DNA of 57,408 nt, taken from contig NZ_JAUUTZ010000027.1 of the NCBI RefSeq assembly GCF_030678915.1, forward strand, positions 1-57,408, in the 5' to 3' direction. The position numbers and the translations under genes were made by a program. The notes under the pieces were generated by a model, which made no database searches, was not told the origin of the DNA, and saw nothing but the letters and a program-made list of their open reading frames with translations. Origin of the DNA: Paracoccus wurundjeri. GTDB lineage: Bacteria > Pseudomonadota > Alphaproteobacteria > Rhodobacterales > Rhodobacteraceae. Below, piece after piece: positions 43,149 through 54,700 of this stretch (position 1 is the stretch's first letter; each line of letters opens with the position of its first letter).

Positions 43149-44024
43149 ATGACGTTTCCCCGCATTTTGATTGTCTCTGCATTTCTGTTTTCCACGCCCG
43201 TCTTTGCAGATGTTTCCGAGGGGCTGGCGCTTCTGGAAGAGGGTCAGGTGCAACAAGCCGCAACCACGTTCCAGGAAGCTTACGAAGCCGGCGACGGGGA
43301 CGGCGCCTTTTATCTGGGCCGGCTGTTCGAAACCGGGGTGGGTGCTCAGGCTGATCCGGCGCGGGCCGCCAATCTTTATGCGGCTGGTGTCGAAAAGGGC
43401 TCGGTGCTGGCGATGAACCGGCTCGGAATTCTGTACCAGGAAGGCAATGTACTGCTGCGCGATTACGCGGAAGCGGCAAAGCTTCTCTGCCAGGCGGCGG
43501 ATGCGGGCGATGCCAATGGACAGTTCAATTGCGGGTTGGCGTATTTCAACGGTCAAGGCGTCGGGAAGGACGTGGCCAAGGCGGTCTCGCTTTGGGAACA
43601 GGCGGCCGAGGGTGACAATGTCGCGGCACAAAACTTCCTGGGCCAGGCTTATCTGGAAGGTGATGAAGCGGCTGGGATTGCTGCCGATCCCGCCAAAGCG
43701 CGTGGCTATTTCGAAAAGACCGCCGAGGCGGGCAACGCGCTTGGCCTTTATCAGTTGGCGCAGCTCGACGCGGTGCCCGGTGAGGATGGCGAGACGCCGG
43801 TCAATGCGGTGGAGGCCTATAAATATGCGTCGCTTGCGGCGGTCCGCGGGCTGCCCGATGCGGCACGTTTGCGCGACCGGCTTGAGGCGCAGATGAGCGC
43901 CGAAGATGTGCTGACAGCGCAGTCGGCGGCGAAAACCTGGACCGAAGCGCGGTTGAACCAGGCGGATGCCAGTGACGCTGCTGATGCCGCGCTTGAGGGC
44001 GAAGAAGCGCCTCCCGCTGAATAA
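43149..44024 (+). CDS. Periplasmic Sel1-repeat (TPR-like) protein
   Basis: The 291-residue protein starts at ATG 43149 behind AAGGTGG and has a signal peptide (FPRILIVSAFLFSTPVFA). It then carries about five Sel1-like repeats, for example GAFYLGRLFETGVGAQADPARAANLY, ANGQFNCGLAYFNGQGVGKDVAKAVSLW and AAQNFLGQAYLEGDE. The tail is acidic and alanine-rich. Sel1 repeats mediate protein-protein contacts. It lies 11 bases upstream of the TpsB gene and is the first gene of the secretion operon, so a role as periplasmic partner of the exoprotein is plausible. This is not a standard component of two-partner systems. Confidence 0.85.
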   Translation: MTFPRILIVSAFLFSTPVFADVSEGLALLEEGQVQQAATTFQEAYEAGDGDGAFYLGRLFETGVGAQADPARAANLYAAGVEKGSVLAMNRLGILYQEGNVLLRDYAEAAKLLCQAADAGDANGQFNCGLAYFNGQGVGKDVAKAVSLWEQAAEGDNVAAQNFLGQAYLEGDEAAGIAADPAKARGYFEKTAEAGNALGLYQLAQLDAVPGEDGETPVNAVEAYKYASLAAVRGLPDAARLRDRLEAQMSAEDVLTAQSAAKTWTEARLNQADASDAADAALEGEEAPPAE

Positions 44025-44035
44025 CGGGTGCGCAG

Positions 44036-45700
44036 ATGCGCCAAGGTTCCGTTGTAACCATTACCCGCCGTCAAATCCGCAATTGTGCCATGCCGGGTCA
44101 TCGGTTCTGGAAAGGCTTGCTTCTGAGTGCCGGATATGGCGTGGCCTTCTCATCTCCTGTCGTTGCACAAGGCATGACCTGCCTGCCCATTCAACGCGTG
44201 GAGGTGCGGGACGCAGACAGCTTGCCCGCCGCTGCGGTGGATCGCGCGGTCGCGCCTTTTGCGAACCGTTGCCTAGGGCTTGCGGATTTCAACGCGGCAC
44301 TCAAGGCGGTAACCGATCTCTATATCGAGGCCGGATTGATCACTTCGCGGGTCTACCTGCCCGAGCAGGATCTGCGCGATGGCGTGCTGGAACTGGCAGC
44401 GATCGAGGGCCGTATCGAGGCGGTCGAATTCAACGGAAAGCAGGACCGGCTTTGGGAGCGCTTCACCTTTCCCGGCATTCGCGGGCATGTCGGTGATCTG
44501 CGCGAGATCGAGCAGGGGCTCGATAATATCCGCAGCATGCCCAGTTTCCAGGGCGCCGAGATGACGCTTGATGCGGGCGCAGAGACCGGGACTTCCGTCC
44601 TGCAGGTCGCGGCGGAGCCCGATCCGAAGCCCTGGCGGCTGTCGGTCTCGACCGATAATTACGGCTTCGAGGGCGAAGGCGAGTTCAACCCGACGCTCAG
44701 CCTGGGCTGGGACAATCTGATCGGCATCAATGACAGCTGGGAGTTCAGCTATACGAGCGCGGTTGACCAGACGCCTTTCTTCGATCAGGGCGAGCCGGGG
44801 CAGTCGTCACAGCAGGCGGCGATCGGTGTCACCGTGCCCTATGGCAAATGGGCTTATACGCTGCGCCAGAGCTGGTCGGCCTATGAGACCGAGCTTCCCG
44901 GACAGGTTGAACCGATCCCGGCGGATGGCGACAGCTTCACAACCATGCTGCGCGCCAGTCGCTTGCTGCATCGCGACGAGACCTCCAAAACTCATCTGGC
45001 CTTCGATCTCAGCCGTGAAGAGAAGCAGAACAATATCCAGGGCGTGCGGATCGAGACAAGCAGCCGGGTGCTGACTGCGATCGGTGCCGAGTTGTCGCAC
45101 CAGCGCAGCTATCGCGGCGGTCAGCTTTCGGGAACGCTTCGACTGGAAAAGGGCATCAAGGCGCTGGGCGCGGAAGATGCTGATTTGCAGCCGGAGGGCT
45201 TTCCCGACGCGCAATATCTGCTTTTGCTGATGCGGGGCGATTACACACGCAGCTGGACCCTGCCAGAGCGCCGGGGAAGGGTCCGCTGGATCTCGACGGG
45301 CAAGCTGCAATATTCGAATGACCGGCTCTATGGCGGTCAGCAGTTTCGTCTGGGCGACAATGCCACGATCCGGGGATCGAAGATTGCCCTGGTGGAAGGA
45401 TCGTCGGGCATCTTCTGGCGCAACGAGATCGAATATCATCTGCCGGGCCGCAAAAAACCGAATGAACTATCCAAATGGCTGGGCCAGCCGGCGCTCTATG
45501 CTGGGTTGGATGCGGGTCGCGTCTTCGCACAAAGCGGGCTTGATATCCGGGGTGGCTCGGTGATCGGCGGCGTCATCGGGCTCAGGACCTATGGCGGGCG
45601 GACATCGCTTGATATCGGCTATGCCGAAGTGCTGTCGGTTTCGGATGGGCTGCAAGAGCCCGAAGGTCATTTCAGGATGGCCTTGAATGTGAGTTTTTAA
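44036..45700 (+). CDS. TpsB/FhaC-type two-partner secretion outer-membrane transporter
   Basis: The 554-residue protein has a signal-peptide-like start (FWKGLLLSAGYGVAFSSPVVAQ), a POTRA domain near residues 50-125 (VEVRDADSLPAAAVDRAV, LITSRVYLPEQDLRDGVLEL, IEGRIEAVEF), a second POTRA-like part, and a ShlB-type 16-strand barrel from about 195. The conserved barrel loop is LGDNATIRGSKIALVEGSSGIFWRNEIEY in two parts (IRG at the L6 tip), and the protein ends in phenylalanine as expected for Bam insertion. ATG 44090 (MPGHRFWKG) is an alternative start with a more usual signal peptide. It should export the TpsA protein encoded 47 bases downstream. Confidence 0.92.
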   Translation: MRQGSVVTITRRQIRNCAMPGHRFWKGLLLSAGYGVAFSSPVVAQGMTCLPIQRVEVRDADSLPAAAVDRAVAPFANRCLGLADFNAALKAVTDLYIEAGLITSRVYLPEQDLRDGVLELAAIEGRIEAVEFNGKQDRLWERFTFPGIRGHVGDLREIEQGLDNIRSMPSFQGAEMTLDAGAETGTSVLQVAAEPDPKPWRLSVSTDNYGFEGEGEFNPTLSLGWDNLIGINDSWEFSYTSAVDQTPFFDQGEPGQSSQQAAIGVTVPYGKWAYTLRQSWSAYETELPGQVEPIPADGDSFTTMLRASRLLHRDETSKTHLAFDLSREEKQNNIQGVRIETSSRVLTAIGAELSHQRSYRGGQLSGTLRLEKGIKALGAEDADLQPEGFPDAQYLLLLMRGDYTRSWTLPERRGRVRWISTGKLQYSNDRLYGGQQFRLGDNATIRGSKIALVEGSSGIFWRNEIEYHLPGRKKPNELSKWLGQPALYAGLDAGRVFAQSGLDIRGGSVIGGVIGLRTYGGRTSLDIGYAEVLSVSDGLQEPEGHFRMALNVSF

Positions 45701-45747
45701 GGGTTGTGCCCGCACCGGATGCGGCGTTTCGGGCAGGAGGATACAAG

Positions 45748-48700
45748 ATGAAGCGCATGATACGGCAGTCCATCGGGATCTTCTCGTCTATCGTTGTCGC
45801 CCTGTCCCCGGCACTGACGCCGCTTGCGCTGGCGGAGGGAATTTCCGGCACCGGCCCCAATGGCCCCGAGGTGCTGCGCTCGGGCAATGACACGCCGCTG
45901 ATCATGATCGAGACGCCGAATGGTGCGGGTGTTTCGCATAACACCTATGACAGCTTCGATATCGATGGCCGCGGCGCTATTCTGAACAATATCGACAGCA
46001 ATTACGGCCAGACGCAACTGGGCGGCTATGTCCAGGGCAACAGTAACCTGCGAGGCGGCCCGGCCTCACTGATCATCAACGAGGTGGTCGCGGACAACCC
46101 GTCCGAGCTTGGCGGTTACCTGGAGGTTGGCGGCGCCCGGGCCGATGTCGTGGTGGCGAACCCCTACGGAATTACCTGTGATAGTTGCGGGTTCATCAAT
46201 ACCGATCATGCCACGCTGACCACCGGGACACCGCAATTCGGGGCAAATGGTGCACTGGACTCAATCGACGTGAGCCGGGGCCATGTGGCGATTGGTGAAC
46301 GCGGGCTGGACGCCACCGGCGTGTCGCAATTCGACCTGCTGTCGCGGACGGTCAGTTTCGCGGGTGCGATCCATGGCCAGAATGTGCGCGTGGTTGCCGG
46401 GCGGAACAACGTGATCTATGCGACCGGCGCGGTCGAGGTGAAGGGCGATGATGGCGGCGAGGCGCCGGCCATTGCCATCGACTCGACAGTGCTGGGTGGC
46501 ATGTATGCCGACAAGATCACGATCATGTCCTCTGAGCGCGGCGCGGGTGTGCGCGCGCCCGAGACCATGGCGTCGAATGCCGGCGAGATGCATATCACCG
46601 CCGACGGGCGGCTGGTTATGGGACAGGCCTCGGCACAGAAACTGACCGTCAAATCCCGCCAATCCGATGTCGAGATCAGGCAGCAGATCTATGCCGCCGA
46701 GCAGGCCGAGATCGCCGCCGCGCGCGACCTGGTGATCGCCGCCAATGGCCAATTGGTGAGCGAGGCGGCGCTCAGCCTGAGTGCGGGCCGCGACATGGTG
46801 ATGGGGGACGGCGCGGTGGCCGGCTCACGGGGCGCGCATGTGCAGGCAGAGATCGGCGGAGATCTTACGATGGGCCGCTCGGCACAGTTGGTAGCAGCGG
46901 GTGAGATCGGATTGCAGGCCGGAGGTCTCGCCCTTGGCCGGAACGCGCTCATCTCTGCGGGAGCGGATATTGATGCCACTCTCTCGGGTGCAGGAGCTCT
47001 GGCGCAAGGTGCCGTGATGGTATCCGGCGGCGCATTGTCGCTGGATGGCACCGGGCTGGAACTGGTGGAAGATGCGGTGGTCTCGTCGGGCGCGGCTGCG
47101 GATGTCACGCTTGACCAATTGGCGCTCAATGGTGGCATTCTGCAGGCCGCTGGCGATCTCACACTGGACAGCCGCACAGTGACCATCGCGGGCGGTACGA
47201 TCCAGAGCGATGGTGCACTCGGCCTCACGACAGGCAGTCTTACAGGGCAGGATCATGTGCTGGCCGCCTCCGACAGCCTGTCGCTCACGGCAGGGACCAT
47301 CGATCTCGGCGCGGGCCGGATCGTGGCGGGCAGTGATGCGGAGCTGCGGGCCGACCGCCTCGCGATTGGCGGCACCATCGCCAGCCGGGATGGCAATTTA
47401 CGGATCACGGCCACACGCGGCGATCTGGACGCTACCAGTATGCTTGCCGCTGCCGGGGATATTGCGCTCGAAAGTAAGGGCGTGATGCGGCTTGGTCATG
47501 TTCAGGCAGGTGCGGCACTGGACATCGCGGCAGCGGGCGATGTGACCGGGCTGGACGCATTCGAGGCCGGTGGCATGATGGAGATTGTGACAGGCGGCAG
47601 CCTGCGCGGGCTTGCGCTCCATGCCGGCGTGGATGTGGTGGCCCGTGCCGCAGGCGATATCCTAATCGGGGACGATCCAGAGACGGCCGGAACGTTGCTG
47701 CCACATGAGGAAACAGGCACGCCGGATGATGATGGAGACAGTTCCGGGGATGGCGATCCGGAGCCCAATCCGGATGATGATGGCGCAACCGTTCCACCCA
47801 GCCTGACCGACGATGACACAGGCGGAGATGACGATTTCACGATCACGCCGGGATTGCTGATCGGCGATGTCCGGGCCGGACGCGATATCGACATGAGTGC
47901 CGGTGGCCGGATCGTTATCGGCCATTCCGCTGTTGCCGAGCGTGATATCCGGCTTGATGCGGGTGAACTTATCGACGTTACCGCCGTTCAACTGGGGGGC
48001 GAATTGGCCTTGCAGAGCGGTACGGGCGAAATCCGCATCGGCACGCTGGTTCTTGCCGGGGATTTTACTCTCGAAACTGAAGGTGCGCTGAGTCTGGATG
48101 CAATCTCGGCTCCTGGCAGCCTGAGCCTCTGGGCAGACAGTCTCACGTTGGGCGGAGTGGCCGCCGGATCCGATATCGCATTGACAGCGGATGAGGGTGA
48201 TCTGGCGGTCACGGGGGATATCCTCTCGGGCGGTGCGATTACGCTTGATGTGAAGGGCGCGGTCTCGGCGGAGAAAATTGTCGCCAATGCGGCAATCGAT
48301 GTCACCAGCGGCGCGGGACTCACGGCCGAGACCGTGCAATCGGGCGAACGGATCGCGATCGAGACCGAAGGCGATCTGACCATCAATGGTCCCGCCCTTG
48401 CCGAACAGGGTGTCACGCTGATCAGCGGCGGGCAGTTGAGCAGCGGTGCGGTGCAGGCGCTGGATGGCGCGGTGACACTCGCCTCTACGGGTGCGGCCAA
48501 TATCGCGGGTGCGGTGATCTCCGGAACAGCGACGGATATTCGCGCAGGCGGCGATCTGAGCCTGCAGGCACTGCAATCGGGCGGTGCGCTCGCGATCCAC
48601 GCTGCAGGGGATGCGCTGTTCAATGCGGATATCCGGTCGGCTGATACGATCCTTGCCGATATCGGCAGGAGCCTGACCTTGGCAGCTGCGGCTGACGCTG

Positions 48701-51700
48701 ACGCAGGCGTTGCCCTGATCGGGGAGACCGACATCACCGTTTCGGCCGCCCGGCTGCAGCTGGGTGATCATGCGCAGATCGCCAGCAGGACGGGGGACGT
48801 CGCCCTTGAGGTTGCCGGGACGACGGAACTCGGACGCCAGGCCAGCCTTGTCTCAACGGAAGCGCTGCGCCTGTCAGCAGAGTCCCTGCGGATGGGCCGG
48901 GGCAGCGCTGCGCAGGGCCGCAAGACCGACCTGGCTCTGGCCGGCGATCTTGCGCTCGGGCAGAACACTCAGCTTGTCGGCACGGAACAGCTTGCCCTGA
49001 ACGCCCATGATCTCACACTTGGATCGCAAGCCCTGATCAGCCAGCAGGGTGCAGGCCCGATGGCAGTGGCCCTGACCGGGGACCTCACCAGCAACGGTGG
49101 GGTCATTCAATCGGCAGGCGGCCTTGACCTGATGGCGGGAATGATCGCGCTCACCTCCTCCGACATATCGGGAACGGCTGCGCTGTTGGCCGAGACGGGG
49201 CTTAATCTCTCAGCGGGTGATCTGCACTTGAATGGCGCCAGCGTGATTCAAGGTCGAAGACTGGATCTGGCGCTTTCCGGGGACGCCCATCTCGGCGACG
49301 GGGCGCAAATTATCGGCGGGCGGTCTTTGCAACTCAGTGCGCGCAATCTCACCCTCGGGACGGATACCCTCATTGCCCAGCAGGGCGCGGGCGTGATGGG
49401 AATCGATGTCGCACAGGCTCTGGCCAGCACCGGCGGGATCGTGCAATCCGCAGGCGGCCTCGATCTGTCCGCTGGTCGTGTGACACTCTCCTCTTCAGAT
49501 CAGCTCGGGACGGCTGCGCTGCTGGCCGGGTCTGCGCTTACCCTTTCGGCGGATACGCTGCGGCTAACCGGAGCCAGCGCCATCCAGGGTGATACTGTGC
49601 ATCTGAACGCCACGGATCGCACAGAGCTCGGGGCATCGGCCCAGATCATCGGCGGCTCGGAACTGCAGCTGGTGACGGGGGCGCTCGATCTCGGCGCGCA
49701 AGCCCTGATCGCCCAGCAGGGCACCGGCGTGATGTCGGTGGCTGCCACAGATGCACTCACCAGCACCGGCGGCATGATCCAGTCGGCAGGCAGCCTCGAT
49801 ATCACCGCCGGGACGATTGCCCTGACCTCTTCGGGGGAGTTCGGTGTGGCGGCGCTTCTGGCCGACACCGATCTCGATCTGCGCGCGGGAGTACTGAACC
49901 TGACCGGCGCGAGCGCGATACAGGCGGATACGGTCGCCCTGAACGTCGCGGATGCCGTGGCGCTTGGGGCTGCCGCCCAGGTGATCGGCCGGGAGTCTCT
50001 GACCCTCACGGCCCGCGACCTCGGCCTCGAGGCAGGTGCCGTACTCGGACAACAGGGCAGCGGTGTGATGTCGCTCACCCTGGCGGGCAATCTCATCAGT
50101 CATGACGGAATTATTCAATCGGCCGGATCGCTCGATGTCTCGGCGGCAGGCATTGCGCTGGCCTCATCCGCATCCGGAACGGCTGCCTTGCTGGCAGAGG
50201 ATGCGCTGGACATCTCGGCAGGGACATTACGGATGACCGGCGCCAGTGCGGTCCAGGGACGTGCGGTGAATATGGTTCTTTCCGGCAATGCGGAACTCGG
50301 GGCGCAGGCCCAGATTATCGGGGCAGAGACATTCAGCCTGCAGGCGCAGGATCTCACGCTTGGCGCAGGTGCCCTGATCGCCCAACAAGGCACGGGGGTG
50401 ATGACACTCGATCTGGCCGGCAATCTCACCGGCACGGATGCTGTCATTCAATCCGCTGGCGGTCTTGACCTTTCCGCAGGTCAGATCACGCTTTCCTCGG
50501 AGACGGCCACTGCCGCGCTTCTGGCCGAGACGGTACTTGAAGTTTCGGCGGATGCGCTCCGGCTTGCCGGTGCCAGCGCCAATCAGGGCAATGCCGTAAA
50601 TCTCGACCTGACCGGTGATGCGGTGCTTGGGGATGGTGCGCAGGTTATCGGCCGGGAGACCCTGCAACTGGCGGCGCGTGATCTTGCGCTCGGATCACAG
50701 GCGCTCATCAGCCAGCAAGGCACGGACCGCATGAGCATTGATCTGACCGGCGCACTCACCAGCAATGGCGGGATCATTCAATCGGCGGGCAGCCTTGATG
50801 TCGCGGCCGCCTCGGTGTCCCTGACCTCGCCCTCAGAGACCGCACGGGCCGCCCTGCTGGCGGAAGATGGGCTGACCCTGAGAACGGCCAGTGTCACATC
50901 GGATACAGCCAGCCTGGTGCAGTCGAATAACGGCAACCTGACTCTGCGCGGGCAGAATGGCGCGCTGGAGATCAGCGGCGGGAACTGGCGCGCTTCGGGC
51001 GATGCCGATGCAAGTGCCGGCCGCGTGTCCATCTCGGAGGCGGATTTCGGCGCCGGGGGTGATTTGCGGGTCGATGCAGGTACCGGCGATCTCAGTTTCG
51101 ATGGAAGCGTGAGTGCCGCCACCATCGCAATGCAGGCGGCGGGCGATGCCACGCTTGCCGGACGCTTTGTCAGCCCCGGCGCGATCACATTCGCGGCGGC
51201 AGGCGATCTCACCCATGCCGGCCGGATCACGACGCCGGGCACCCTGACGCTCTCGGCCGGAGACCTGTTGACGGATATGGGTCGCGGTGAGTTGCCGGGG
51301 GACGCTTCTGAGAACACCGCGCAGCTTGGCGGGCTGAACATGACCGGGGGAGAGATCGCCGCCACCGGGAGTTATCTGGTCGCAGGCGATGTCGGGATGG
51401 CCGCCACCGCAGGCGGCATCCGCAATAGCGGCCGGATCACCTCCGGGTCCATCCTGAAGGTGCTGGCGACCGGCGCGATGATCAATATGGGCGCGCTCGA
51501 GGCCGCCGGTCTCGAAATCGAGGCGGCTCGCGTCGAGAACCACGGTGAGCTGACTAGCGGCCAGAGCCTGAATATCGCCGCCACCGGCGAGATCGCCAAT
51601 GCTGGCACGATCGCCTCAGGGGGCAGCCTCGATCTCAACGCGGGCGGCATGGTGGACAACCGGGTGGGCGGCGAGATTGCCGCTCATGACGGTATCACCC

Positions 51701-54700
51701 GCATATCCGCCTTGGACATGCGGAATGCCGGCACGATCGGGCTTGTCGATGCCCGGTTCGATCTGGCGGGAGATTTGCGCAATTCCGGTATGTTGAGCGC
51801 CAATACCTCCGGCGAGATCGGCGGCAGCCTGATCAATGCGGCAACTGGCAGGATTCAAGGTGGCAGCCATGATCTGAACATCGGCGCGCTCGAGAATAAC
51901 GGCGCGTTCACCACCACGGGCAGCATCGCCCTGGCGTTGAATGGCGGGGATGTCACCAATCGCGGCACATTGCATGCGGGCCCGCTGCTGGAGATCGGTG
52001 ATGCAGGCGCGATCCGCAATGCCGAGGGCGCCGAGCTTTCAGCGACCCGGATTGGGCTTGAAGGCCAGTCGCTGGCGAATGCCGGCGAGATCATCGCCGA
52101 TGAGAATTACCGGATCGTCATGACCGGCCAGATCCGTAATACCGGAACCGGGCTGATCCAGAACGGTACGGCCGCGACCGGAACCGGCGATGTGATAGCC
52201 AGTCGCTTGACGGGGGCCGAGATCGTCAATGCCGGTGAGATCGTCAATGACCAGGGTGCCCTGATCGTCACAGCGAATAGCAGCCTGTCCAATAGCGGCA
52301 AGTTTTCCGCGCTTGGGCAGGACAGTTACCTGGCGCTGCATGCGGACAGCCTGCCCGATCTGGGCAGGATCGCCTCGGAAGGCACGCTGGAGCTGGCCAA
52401 TGCCGATGGCGGCTTGCTCACCGAGCTGGTCACTGAACAGGGCGACGAGATCGTCACCGAAGGTGTGCTGATCATCAAATCCGCCCGCATCGAGAATGCC
52501 GGCGCCATCGCCGGGCTGGGTGGGCTGGCGCTCGAGGGCAACCGCCTGATAAATACCGGGTTACTCTATTCCGGGGGCGATATCGCGCTGCGCTTCCGCG
52601 ATCTGATCGATAATGATGGCGGGCTGATCCTGGCGCAGGATAATCTGCTCGTGGCCGGTCGCGGGACCACATCGGATGGCAATCCGGACGAACTGACACG
52701 TCTGATCAACCGTCATGGTGGCGTTATCCAGACGGTCAACGGCGATATGGCCTTCCATACCGGCACGCTCGAGAACCTGCGCGAGTTCACCACGACCACG
52801 GTGCAGGGGTTCAATGATTACCCGGATGGCGCGGTGAACAATAACCGGGGCACCTGGTCCTTCTGCGCGGATGTGGGCGTGGATTGCAGCAACAGCCGCA
52901 ACCAGGCCGATGGGGAACCGATCGATAACGATCAGCTGCGCATCCAGTCGAGCACGGTCAGCATCGATTTCCAGGACGCCCAACCCGCGCAAATCCTCTC
53001 GGGCGGCGATATCAGCTTTACCGGCGGCGACCTTCTCAACCAGTACAGCCTGATCTCGGCGGCGGGTGATATCGGCTTTGACGTCGATAACGTCACCAAT
53101 ATGGGTACCGAGACCGGCGAGCGGCTCAGGTTCAGGTTCACATTTGACAGCAATGCCGGCTCAGGCCGCGACCTGCCGGCTTATATCCGTGCCTTCGGAT
53201 ATACCGGTTCGGAATTTACCGGCGACGGCACTGAAGAATCGCGCGACCCCGCGTGGTATGACCCTGCGGGCGGAGGTTTGGGGGTCGTGACCGATCCCGA
53301 GCACGGGATCAATTATGAAGGCTATCCCACCGACGTCCAGATCTGGTTCCAGGGCAATGAACTCGTTCTTGCACATGCCGAATACGGGATCCTGGATCTG
53401 CGGGAATTTTCTGGCTTCACCTCCGATACCCGGGACGGCTCCACGGATGTTGGTTATGTCGAGGGCCGCTTTTCCTTCCCTGCCCGCGGTGACTGGGGTG
53501 ATTTTAACTCGGAATGGGGTTTCGTCGATCCCGGCTATGCGTTCGGCACCATCCATGCCGGTGGCACCATCTCGGGGGACGTCTCTGGCTTTCTCACCAA
53601 TGGCGCCGTCGCGGGGGGGCAAATTCACCGCCCCGGTGACCGGGACGAAGATTTTGCCGTGCTCGCCGCCACCAATGCAAGGGAGGCCAGCATCGGCGGC
53701 GCCCTGATCGGCGGCGACAAGATGGTCACTGCCTCCATGCTCAGTTTCACACCGGATGCGGCCGGAATGGATCGGGAGAATGCCAGCGGCGGAGAAATCA
53801 CTGCCCATGATGGCCGGGATCTCGATAGCACGGAGATCGCGGGTCTTGATGGTCGGAGCGGTGCGGATATCACGGGCGGGAACGGCACCGGAGCTGGCTG
53901 GCGAGAAGGCGCGGAGGTTTCCGGGCGGGCTGGCGGCGATGCCTCGGTCGAGACGGGGCTGGAACTCGGCGACGGGGGCGGCGCAGGTCCCGGAGAGATC
54001 ACCGGACCGGGCGGTCCCGATGATGTCGCATTGCCGGGCCGCGCCGGGGTCGATCTCGGCGCCATCGGCAATGACAATCTCTTCGTGGTCAACCAGGACC
54101 CGTCCTCGGATTACCTGGTCGAGAGCCGCTACGAGTTCATCGACCAGGACAGCTTCCTCTCCTCGAATTATTTCCTCGACTCCCTTGGCTTCGATCCCGA
54201 GGGCACGCAGCGCCGGCTCGGCGATGCCATGGTCGAGACCTGGCTCATTCGCGACCAGATATTCGAACTGACCGGGCGCAACCTGCTCACCGGCCAAGGC
54301 TCGGAATATGAGCAGCTCCGCGCCATGTATGACAATGCCGCCGCGCAGGCGGAAGCCCTCGGGCTGGTGCCGGGCGTAAGCCTGACGGCAGATCAGGTGG
54401 CGGCGCTCACCTCGGACATCGTCTGGCTCGAGGAGCGCGTGGTTTCCGGCCAGCGCGTGCTGGTCCCGCAAGTCTATCTGACCGAGGAGACGATCCGTGA
54501 GAATACCCATGGGGGCGCGCAGATTGTCGGGGATGCGGGTATCAACCTGAATACCGGCGGGCTGGTCAACGTCGGCGGTGCCATCGGCTCGACCGGGGGC
54601 CAGACCGTGATCGCCTCTACAGGTGATATCCGCAATGATGCCGGTCTGATCTTTGGCGGTGGGAACGGCGCGGCCGATCCCGAGACCGGTCTGGCCCTGC

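Noticed and set aside
42760..43149. 129-codon plus-strand frame before the Sel1 gene
   Set aside because: No domain and no ribosome binding site, and it overlaps the probable promoter region of the secretion operon.
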